Origin: JAWBOW01 sp038825775 | GTDB lineage: Archaea > Nanobdellota > Nanobdellia > Woesearchaeales > WAPY01 | Reading direction: 5' to 3' | Length of the DNA: 12,199 nucleotides | Assembly (NCBI GenBank): GCA_038825775.1 | Contig: JAWBOW010000030.1 | Span: 1 to 12,199 of the forward strand | Position numbers and translations under genes: made by a program | The notes under the pieces: generated by a model | Seen by the model: only the letters and a program-made list of their open reading frames with translations | Database searches by the model: none | Told to the model about the DNA's origin: nothing | Shown: piece by piece, positions 1-5,960 of the stretch | Position numbering within the stretch: position 1 is the first letter of the stretch | Layout of the letters: the number at the start of each line of letters is the position of its first letter

Positions 1-466
1 TGATTTTTTTGTTTTGTTTTTTCTTTAAGCTGTTTAAAATTAAAATGTTTTTTGTTTTGTTTTTTTCGTTGCTAAAAATTGTTTTTTTGTTAAAACTTTT
101 ATTTACTTCATTATTTGAATTTTTATTAGAATTTTCTAACAACAAAAAATTTTTATCTTTTTTTAATTTGCTATTTAAATCGTTTTTTATTTTTTTAAGG
201 TTAAAAAGATTTTTTATTGTTCTTATTTTCTGTTTGAATTCTTTTTCTGAATTGTTTTTAAGTTTTGATTTATTTTCTAACTTTTTATTAAATAAGTTTT
301 TATTCTGAAGTGCTTTTTCTTTTATATTCTTTATTTTGTTATTATTTCTTAACCTGCTTGCTTCTTTTGAGTTTTTGTTTTTTGTTTTAGTTTTAGAATT
401 TGTAATTGTTGATTTTTGGTTTTCTTTAATGCAAAATTCCGAGTTAGCTTGTTTTTTTGTTCTCAT
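1..466 (-). CDS. Lys/Asn-rich basic protein, N-terminal part only
   Basis: An open frame of 155 codons starts at ATG 466 and runs off the left edge without a stop. An in-frame TAA lies just upstream (490-488), so this ATG is the first possible one. AAGG sits four bases before it, a weak ribosome binding site. The protein opens MRTKKQANSEFCIKENQKS and is dominated by Lys and Asn with scattered Glu, Ser and Leu. It has no membrane segment or signal peptide in the visible part, and I recognise no domain. In DNA where TAA is this frequent, 155 codons without a stop is strong evidence for coding. The plus strand over the same bases is also partly open but would encode only Phe/Leu/Ser low-complexity sequence. 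Possible roles such as nucleic-acid binding are only guesses from charge. The gene may be co-transcribed with the operon upstream, because no T-run on the minus strand separates them. Confidence 0.6.
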   Translation of the reverse strand, partial: MRTKKQANSEFCIKENQKSTITNSKTKTKNKNSKEASRLRNNNKIKNIKEKALQNKNLFNKKLENKSKLKNNSEKEFKQKIRTIKNLFNLKKIKNDLNSKLKKDKNFLLLENSNKNSNNEVNKSFNKKTIFSNEKNKTKNILILNSLKKKQNKKI

Positions 467-801
467 ATATCCTTGATTTTTTTTATTTTAAAAGTTTGTT
501 CGTCTCAAAAGTTTATTTTTGATTTTTAATTATTTTCAAATCTTTCTTGTTTGGTTGGTTAATTTTTGGTTTTTTAATCTGTCATATTTTTTTATTTTTA
601 ATTGCATTCTAATAAGCTTTGTTTTTCATTCCTCACTTGCCAAAATTTTGATTTTAACCTTAATTTCTTATTTTTCATTTTTATAATGAATTTTTTATTC
701 TAAATTTTTTTATTTTTTCAATTTTTTTATTTTATTTAGCTGTCTTGTTAGGAAATTTATTTTTAGTAAGGTGTTGTTGTAATATTCTCGTATTTTTTTA
801 T
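467..801. other. 335-bp intergenic region, no supported gene
   Basis: No frame on either strand combines a start codon, a ribosome binding site and a credible length. The longest ATG frame seen is 23 codons (from 607, minus), which I do not believe. The plus strand is very T-rich, so the minus strand keeps the A-rich skew of a transcribed strand right through. Few T-runs occur on the minus strand, so there is no obvious archaeal terminator for the operon that ends at 802. No tRNA cloverleaf or CRISPR repeat was seen. Confidence 0.5.
481..497 (-). promoter_or_regulatory. weak candidate TATA box for the Lys/Asn-rich gene
   Basis: The minus strand reads CTTTTAAAATAAAA about 17-29 bases before ATG 466, which would fit a leaderless or very short-leader transcript. 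In sequence this A/T-rich such a match is easily accidental. The alternative is read-through from the operon that ends at 802. Confidence 0.2.
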
Positions 802-1953
802 TTAATTTTGATTTTCCATTTTTTCCTTCAAGCTTTCTCTCAATTTTATGATTACTTTTAGTATTTCAGTGTTTAGGGAGATTGATTTTTTGTTTTTTAG
901 TTCTATTATTCCAAATTGTTTTTCATCAAGGTTTTTTGATAAAAATTCTAGTGAGTTTATTATTAGTTCAAGATATTCTTGTTGTTTTGTTGCTTCATAA
1001 CAAGAGTCCAAGGCATTTAATGCTTGATAAGTGACTAGTGTTTTGTCAATCTCTTTTGTTCCAAAACTTCCATCATGATTTTTGAAGTTTAAAAGAATTT
1101 CAAAGTTTTTGTTTATAAAATCAAGAGTTTCTTTTTCTTTTTTTACTCTATAAAGCTCGCAAAAACCTCTTAAGAACTCTGCTTTTACATACTCGCTAAT
1201 ATTGTTGTTTTGTTTTTTCTGTTCTAAATCAAGCATTATTTTTTTTGCTTTTTCATAAAACTCTTCTCTCTTTGTTAGTTCATAATAATTTGCCAAGGCC
1301 CATGTTTTTCTTAGCATATGCTGGGCGTAAAGATTGAAGTTAGTTTCATTACTGTCCTTTTTAAGAACATACTCGGCTAATAATATTGTTTTTTGGTTTG
1401 GGCTTTGATTTGTTGCTAAATAATAAGATGATTCTGCCCAAAGTATTGTTGATAAAACCAAAATTCTTTCATTATCAAAGTTTTGAGGCCATAATTTTTC
1501 AATACATTGCTTTTGATTCTCTGCAATTCTTAAATAATAATCCTCTCTTGTTTTTTTATAAATTTCTGAAAAATCGTAAAGCACATAATAACCAATTCCA
1601 TAACTTGTTGGTTCATAAATATTTAATTCTTGATTATAAGTATAACCTCCTATTATTGAACAATTATCAAGAATTGAATTATTAACATATTTTATTATGT
1701 TTTGGCTTATTAAATTGATTAGTTCTATAAGTTCCAAATCTTTATTTTGTGTATAGTTTAAACTAGAATTTTCAACAAGATTTTCATCATTAGTAATTTT
1801 ATACTCAACTTCTTTATTTTTTATTATATAATCTAAATTGTTTGAAGTTGTTTTTTTATTGCGGATTTTATTTTTTATTATGAAAAGAGAGCATGATAGT
1901 ATTATAATGATTAAAATGATTAAAATTATTTTTATTTTTTTGTTTTTACTCAT
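802..1953 (-). CDS. membrane-anchored helical protein, probable alpha/alpha toroid
   Basis: A 383-residue protein. Residues 1-8 are basic, 9-26 are strongly hydrophobic (signal anchor or uncleaved signal peptide), and a Lys/Asn-rich linker follows to about 70. From about 75 to the end it is a series of amphipathic helix pairs with aromatic and small-residue faces: YGIGYYVLYDFSEIY near 118-132, LSTILWAESSYYLA near 167-180, and TYQALNALDSCYEATKQQEY near 308-327. NHDGSFG at 292-298 resembles the turn between helices in alpha/alpha-toroid enzymes (six-hairpin glycosidase-like or prenyltransferase-like folds). The orientation implies the toroid lies outside the cell. No catalytic acid can be assigned with confidence. 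The start overlaps the end of the upstream surface-protein gene by 8 bp, and GGGGTGGG stands two bases before ATG 1953, so translation is probably coupled. Acting on glycan or on the neighbouring glycoprotein is inference from context only. Confidence 0.8.
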   Translation of the reverse strand: MSKNKKIKIILIILIIIILSCSLFIIKNKIRNKKTTSNNLDYIIKNKEVEYKITNDENLVENSSLNYTQNKDLELIELINLISQNIIKYVNNSILDNCSIIGGYTYNQELNIYEPTSYGIGYYVLYDFSEIYKKTREDYYLRIAENQKQCIEKLWPQNFDNERILVLSTILWAESSYYLATNQSPNQKTILLAEYVLKKDSNETNFNLYAQHMLRKTWALANYYELTKREEFYEKAKKIMLDLEQKKQNNNISEYVKAEFLRGFCELYRVKKEKETLDFINKNFEILLNFKNHDGSFGTKEIDKTLVTYQALNALDSCYEATKQQEYLELIINSLEFLSKNLDEKQFGIIELKNKKSISLNTEILKVIIKLRESLKEKMENQN

Positions 1954-4900
1954 TACCCACCCCTTTATTATTTAATTCTTGCTCTTTTTTATTCTTTTCT
2001 CTTATTAATTCTTCTTCAACCATTCTCCTAATGGTTATTGGGTCTAATGTTGCATTCACATCTCCACAAGGTCCTTCTGAACAAATAACTTCTACTTTAA
2101 AGTTGAATGTTGAGTATTTATAAACTGAAGTGTTTGCAAAATCACTTGGCCAGATCAATCTTACTGATAAGATTCCATAAGCAGAGTTGTTAAACACAAA
2201 ATAATATTTTTCTGATTTTATGTTTGTGTCATTATCAGAAGCCCAAATTGTTATGTTATAAGAGCCTTCAGTCCAAGTGCTTGTATTAATATCCCATGGT
2301 TCTTCAAGAGTAATGTTTGTTAGTCCGTTGTCCTTACTATACCATGTTTGATTTAAGTTGTCGTCAATTATTGTAAAGTTAAGTATTGTTCCTGTGTGTA
2401 ATATTGTGTTGTTAATTGGACTTTCAAGAATTATTGTTGGAGCCCCTGCTAAGTTATGAGCATGTTTTATTATTCCTCCAAAATTGAATTCTTGAGTGTG
2501 AACTCCTGGTGTTAGGACTTTTACTGTCAAGTATGATGTTTTGTTATCACAACTAAAGTTTTTGATGAATATTGATTTTGTTATTATTGAGATTTCTTGC
2601 TGTAAAATCTCTCTATAACTTACTAATATTGTTTCATTATGCAACTCACAACTAATGTTTGTTTGTGTTGAGTTATAATTTAGTGTGCTGTTAATACATT
2701 CTGAAATGTTCTGTTCTGGTATTATATAAACTAAATCATTAATTATTTCTTCACCACACTTTATTTCTAAGAATTCTAAATCATCAATTGTTTCATTATA
2801 ATCAATGCTTTTCTCTGAATAAGTTGTTTCGTTTATTGCTGTTATTTTTAAATCAGCACTTCCAGAAGTGTTGAATGCAACAGTCCAATTGCCCATAACC
2901 ATTGGATAACTCTGAACATTAAGGATTATTAGATCAACCTCTACTTCATAACTTTTGTTGCTTAAGTGTGGTATCTTCCATATTACCTTATCAATTAATG
3001 AGTTGTTGTTTGTGTCAATGAATTCAACTTCATAGTCCTTGTTGTTTGTTATTTCAATTTTTGAGTCATCTGTTATTTCATAAAGGTGTATTCTTGAGTT
3101 TTCTGTTTCAATGATTTCTGTGTAAGCAGTAATGTTATTATAGTGTAATTCTGAACTAACAATCACTTTCTTGTTCCACTTTGTATCTGTTATTATTTCT
3201 TGTTCTTTAACTTCTGGTGCTTTTGTGTTATAAGTTATTATATAGTTTGTTGGTTCTGCATTAAAGCTTAAACTCATGTTCTCTTGTTCTGAATAAACAA
3301 CAAATCCGGTTATTCTGAATACAGTCCTGAAAAAGTTTATTATGTTAATAAGTAGATTTTTCAAAGCAATGATTGTTTGTTTTATTATTTTGTTATAATT
3401 AATGTTTTGTGTTGTTAAAACAGCCATTCCTGTTATTTTTACTTCTTCTTTTGTTTCTTCTTTAATTTCTTTTCTCAGAATCTTTTCATCCTTTAATGTT
3501 CTTGTGATACCTTTAACTCTTACAATAACTTCTTCATCACTAATTTTTTCCAAAAGTTTTTCTGTTTTTAAAGTTCCTTGCTCAAACTTTTCAATTTTTG
3601 TTTCTTTCTCTACTGTAATATTGAATGCTTGTTCTGGAATTTGTGTTGTTATTGTTATGTTTTTGTTGCTGTTAATTGTTAATCTCTTAACCCAAACAAC
3701 TGGTTTTCTGATTTCTGCCGGCAATTGGGTTAATTCTTCAATGATTTTTGCTTTTGAAATATTAATCTTTATTAGGTAAGTTGTTGTGTTCTTGCCATCA
3801 CTGACCATGAAAGGTATTTCATAATTACCTTGTTTTTCTGCAACAATTTTTAATAATGAATTATTTAAATAAAAAGCAATGTTCTTGATTTGAGTTATAT
3901 TATAAATTAGTGTGTCGTTTTCTTCGTCAAAGCAATAATCGTTAAGGTCTATTGTTTTTTCTTCCGATTCTAAGAGTTCTAATTCTATAAAGTAGCATTT
4001 TGGAATTGTGTTTTCAATTTCTGGCAAAACAGTTATTATAACTTCATTGCTGTAACTAACATCCTTAAGGTCTGATGCTATAAATACTATTTTCTGCTTT
4101 CCGTAAAAATTGTTCTCTGCTTTTATAGTCACAATTTCTCCAATTATTTCTAAGCTAATGTTTTCTGGTTTTGCTGCTGTGAATATTAAAGTATCATTGT
4201 CGTAATCATAGAAGTATTCTGATAAGTTTATAGTTATTATTTCATTCTGCTTAATTGTGATGTTAGGAATTTCTTTAATCAATTCTGGTGCTCTGTTAGT
4301 GATATTTTCAATACTGATGTTTTCTATTGTAATGTTTTCAGCACTTATGTTTAGTGTTATATTTTCTGTTATGTTCTCTAAAATTTCTATTTCTTTGGTT
4401 TCTTCTTTTATTTCTGAAATATTTATAGAAATTTCTTCTGTAATCTCTTCACTTATGTTTTCTTTTATTGTAATGTTTTCTGTTTCTGAGATGTTTTCAA
4501 TTGTTTTATTGTCTAAAAACTCTGTAATACTATCCAAAATACCATCACTGCTTATGTTTGATTGTACTTCATCTCTTATTTCAGATTCTGCGCTCTTAAT
4601 TGTTTCAACACTTTCATTCTTTAATTGTTCTTGTGTAATTTGCTCTGTAAGTTCTTGTTGAGCAATTATTTCTTGTTGTTGTGTTTCTGTAATATTGCTT
4701 TTTTCAAAGCTTTCATTATAAACTGTAAATCCTGTTATCCTTGGCTTTAAAGCAGTAAATGATAAAAACAAAAATAAGATTATTGGGATTGCTAAAAGTG
4801 TTATTGTTGTAATTCTAGTTTGCTGTTCAATACTTTTAATTCTGTTGTTTATTTTCCTAATCTTGTTTTCAATCTCTTCAAAAAATTCTTTCTCTGTTTT

Positions 4901-5074
4901 GTTTTCAAGTAATTTCTTTATTTTGTTTTTGTAATCTTCAAAACTTATTCTGTTAAGCAAGTATTCTTTGTAAATACTATTGATTTCTCTTATTGCTTGT
5001 TGTTTTTGAAACTCTAAATTACTTATCTCTTGTCTTAATTCCCTAATCCTATAAAGTTCTCTCTTAGTCAACAT
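1946..5074 (-). CDS. large membrane-anchored surface glycoprotein with ITGF motifs and cadherin/Ig-like domains
   Basis: 1042 residues from ATG 5074. I prefer this start over the in-frame ATG 5116 because AAGGAGG lies at 5084-5078, three bases before it, and because it cuts the overlap with the upstream gene to 11 bp. Order: charged coiled-coil-like cytoplasmic part (1-86); one membrane helix (about 88-109); ITGFTVY at 113-119; a Glu/Ile/Asn/Ser-rich linker (120-260) with about fifteen N-x-S/T sequons; two cadherin-like or Ig-like beta domains (about 261-352 with DYDNDTL, and 354-441 with DEENDTL); a basic/acidic stretch; ITGMAVL at 547-553, a mainly hydrophobic helix near 560-585, and ITGFVVY at 588-594; a region with the loop DTNNNSLID (687-695); a further Ig-like domain (about 879-962); a conserved-looking end with CSEGPCGDVNATLDP (998-1012); and a hydrophilic tail. 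About fifty sequons in all suggest heavy N-glycosylation. A role in the cell envelope or cell contact is inference. Confidence 0.85.
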   Translation of the reverse strand: MLTKRELYRIRELRQEISNLEFQKQQAIREINSIYKEYLLNRISFEDYKNKIKKLLENKTEKEFFEEIENKIRKINNRIKSIEQQTRITTITLLAIPIILFLFLSFTALKPRITGFTVYNESFEKSNITETQQQEIIAQQELTEQITQEQLKNESVETIKSAESEIRDEVQSNISSDGILDSITEFLDNKTIENISETENITIKENISEEITEEISINISEIKEETKEIEILENITENITLNISAENITIENISIENITNRAPELIKEIPNITIKQNEIITINLSEYFYDYDNDTLIFTAAKPENISLEIIGEIVTIKAENNFYGKQKIVFIASDLKDVSYSNEVIITVLPEIENTIPKCYFIELELLESEEKTIDLNDYCFDEENDTLIYNITQIKNIAFYLNNSLLKIVAEKQGNYEIPFMVSDGKNTTTYLIKINISKAKIIEELTQLPAEIRKPVVWVKRLTINSNKNITITTQIPEQAFNITVEKETKIEKFEQGTLKTEKLLEKISDEEVIVRVKGITRTLKDEKILRKEIKEETKEEVKITGMAVLTTQNINYNKIIKQTIIALKNLLINIINFFRTVFRITGFVVYSEQENMSLSFNAEPTNYIITYNTKAPEVKEQEIITDTKWNKKVIVSSELHYNNITAYTEIIETENSRIHLYEITDDSKIEITNNKDYEVEFIDTNNNSLIDKVIWKIPHLSNKSYEVEVDLIILNVQSYPMVMGNWTVAFNTSGSADLKITAINETTYSEKSIDYNETIDDLEFLEIKCGEEIINDLVYIIPEQNISECINSTLNYNSTQTNISCELHNETILVSYREILQQEISIITKSIFIKNFSCDNKTSYLTVKVLTPGVHTQEFNFGGIIKHAHNLAGAPTIILESPINNTILHTGTILNFTIIDDNLNQTWYSKDNGLTNITLEEPWDINTSTWTEGSYNITIWASDNDTNIKSEKYYFVFNNSAYGILSVRLIWPSDFANTSVYKYSTFNFKVEVICSEGPCGDVNATLDPITIRRMVEEELIREKNKKEQELNNKGVGNE

Positions 5075-5714
5075 TTTCCTCCTTCTTGTTTTTATCCTTT
5101 GTTTTTGAGCGAGCATAAGCAGTGTGAACTGTTGTGTAGCTTTTCTTTAGAAGTTCAGAAATTCTTGAGAATTTTAGCCCGTAAAATTCTCTTAAGTATT
5201 TGACAGCACTTTCAAGAATAGAGTGTTTTTTAGAAGAGAAAACATTAATTGGGATTTCAAAAGAATAATCTGGCTTTAATTCATAAGGAAATTTCTTTTT
5301 TGCCCTCTGATATGTTATCCAAATAACTCTTGGGTTTCTATTAAGAAGCTTTGCGATTTTTGCATATCTTAAATTTTTATTTTCTCTCAAGAATTTTACA
5401 ATTGATTCAAACACTGATAGTTCTTTATTAAAAACAAGGGGTATTTTAGAAATTTCTTCCTCAAATTCTTTAACAACTAATTTTTCTTCTGGTTTTTCCT
5501 CTTTTTTTTCTTCTACTTTTTCTTTTGAAATTTCTTCTTCCTTTGTTTTTATCTCTTGAATTATTTCTTCAAAAATTCTTAATAAGTCCTCTTTAGAAAG
5601 AGTTTTTTTTAACAATTCTTTAAACAAATTAATTAAGAGTTCATTTTGAGAATCGTCCTTATTATTTTTATCATTAAGTTCTTGCTTGCTTCCTTGTTTG
5701 TCTTCATTGCTCAT
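5064..5714 (-). CDS. tandem helix-turn-helix DNA-binding protein
   Basis: 216 residues. The first 30 are acidic and polar, 25-60 looks helical, and 58-82 is a Glu/Lys-rich spacer. Two copies of a roughly 50-residue module follow. Copy A (91-141) runs IPLVFNKELSVFESIVKFLR, then ENKNLRYAKIAKLLNRNP and VIWITYQRAKKK. Copy B (154-206) runs IPINVF, then ILESAVKYLREFYGLKFSRI and ELLKKSYTTVHTAYARSKTK. They align end to end with a two-residue gap. Each looks like a sigma-70 region 4-like helix-turn-helix with the recognition helix near NPRVIWITYQRA or YTTVHTAYARS. No membrane segment is visible, so the protein is probably cytoplasmic and DNA-binding. It is first in the operon and divergent from pheS; its stop overlaps the next start by 11 bp. 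ATG 5714 lacks a Shine-Dalgarno site. Autoregulation through the 5809-5908 repeats is a reasonable hypothesis, not shown. Confidence 0.8.
   Translation of the reverse strand: MSNEDKQGSKQELNDKNNKDDSQNELLINLFKELLKKTLSKEDLLRIFEEIIQEIKTKEEEISKEKVEEKKEEKPEEKLVVKEFEEEISKIPLVFNKELSVFESIVKFLRENKNLRYAKIAKLLNRNPRVIWITYQRAKKKFPYELKPDYSFEIPINVFSSKKHSILESAVKYLREFYGLKFSRISELLKKSYTTVHTAYARSKTKDKNKKEENVD
5078..5084 (-). promoter_or_regulatory. Shine-Dalgarno site deciding the surface-protein start
   Basis: The minus strand reads AAGGAGG, three bases before ATG 5074 and inside the last codons of the upstream HTH gene. The more distant in-frame ATG at 5116 has no such site. The spacing is shorter than usual, so TTG at 5071 cannot be excluded as the true start, but either way the protein begins near MLTKREL. 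Confidence 0.65.
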
Positions 5715-5729
5715 TTTTTGTTTGTTGGC

Positions 5730-5749
5730 TTTTACAAAAGCTTGTAAAA
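5730..5749. promoter_or_regulatory. 8-bp dyad, candidate operator or leader hairpin
   Basis: TTTTACAA and its exact reverse complement TTGTAAAA are separated by AAGC, 16 bases before the HTH gene start. The perfect dyad could be a binding site for a dimeric regulator, or a hairpin in the HTH mRNA leader if transcription starts near 5770. The arms are A/T-rich, so chance is possible. Confidence 0.4.
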
Positions 5750-5791
5750 AACATCAAAAAACAACAACAAAAGTTATTTTATGAAAAAGAG

Positions 5792-5799
5792 TTTATAAA
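5792..5799 (-). promoter_or_regulatory. candidate TATA box for the HTH/surface-protein operon
   Basis: TTTATAAA is self-complementary, so it reads the same on the minus strand. A start about 25 bases downstream would fall near 5768 and give a leader of about 55 nt to ATG 5714 that contains the 5730-5749 dyad. A second copy at 5870-5877 could also serve. Confidence 0.4.
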
Positions 5800-5808
5800 T
5801 TTTATTAT

Positions 5809-5908
5809 TATGTAGTATTTTATTTTAAAAATATTAACAAAAAAATATATTATGTAGTAATTATTGCATTTTATAAACGATTTTTAACAAACTATGTAGT
5901 AATTATTG
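5809..5908 (+). repeat. three direct repeats at exact 42-bp spacing, candidate operator array
   Basis: TATGTAGTA occurs at 5809, 5851 and 5893, exactly 42 bp apart (four helical turns at 10.5 bp). Copies two and three share a perfect 16-mer, TATGTAGTAATTATTG; copy one matches it at 12 of 16 positions. The 26 bp between cores are not alike, which argues against a recent tandem duplication and for conserved binding sites on one face of the helix. The array lies between the two divergent core promoters: copy three ends 20 bp before the pheS TATA box, and copy one begins 10 bp from the box of the opposite operon. The neighbouring protein with two HTH copies is the obvious candidate ligand, which is inference. 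Confidence 0.7.
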
Positions 5909-5928
5909 TGAAAAAAATAAAAAAAAGA

Positions 5929-5936
5929 TTTATATA
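5929..5936 (+). promoter_or_regulatory. TATA box of pheST
   Basis: TTTATATA matches the archaeal box closely. Its centre is about 28 bases before ATG 5961, so transcription should begin at or within a few bases of the start codon. No ribosome binding site precedes the ATG, which fits a leaderless pheS mRNA. Confidence 0.7.
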
Positions 5937-5960
5937 CTTAATTATAATATCTTTATTCTC

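Noticed and set aside
9..308. Plus-strand open frame of 99 codons
   Set aside because: It encodes almost only Phe, Leu, Ser and Lys. It lies opposite the longer minus-strand frame and is what the complement of Lys/Asn-rich coding sequence gives.
710..870. Minus-strand open stretch of about 50 codons overlapping the end of the toroid gene in another frame
   Set aside because: It has no usable start codon or ribosome binding site, and half of it overlaps an intact gene. It could be a lost C-terminal extension, but the evidence is too thin.
802..1953. Lipoprotein signal at LSCS (residues 19-22)
   Set aside because: The Cys is in the middle of the hydrophobic segment and the preceding residues fit the lipobox poorly; a simple membrane anchor is more likely.
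3402..3779. Plus-strand frame of 125 codons
   Set aside because: It lies wholly opposite a well-supported coding region and has no ribosome binding site or recognisable domain.
4257..4661. Plus-strand frame rich in Ser, Val, Ile and Met inside the surface-protein gene
   Set aside because: It is the complement of the repetitive ENIT/ENIS-coding stretch, and its regularity comes from that.
1946..5116. Longer surface-protein start at ATG 5116
   Set aside because: It would overlap the HTH gene by 53 bp and has no ribosome binding site, whereas ATG 5074 has AAGGAGG just upstream.
5809..5908. CRISPR array
   Set aside because: Only three copies, cores of 9-16 bp, A/T-rich spacers and no cas genes. 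Regular spacing with short cores fits operators better.
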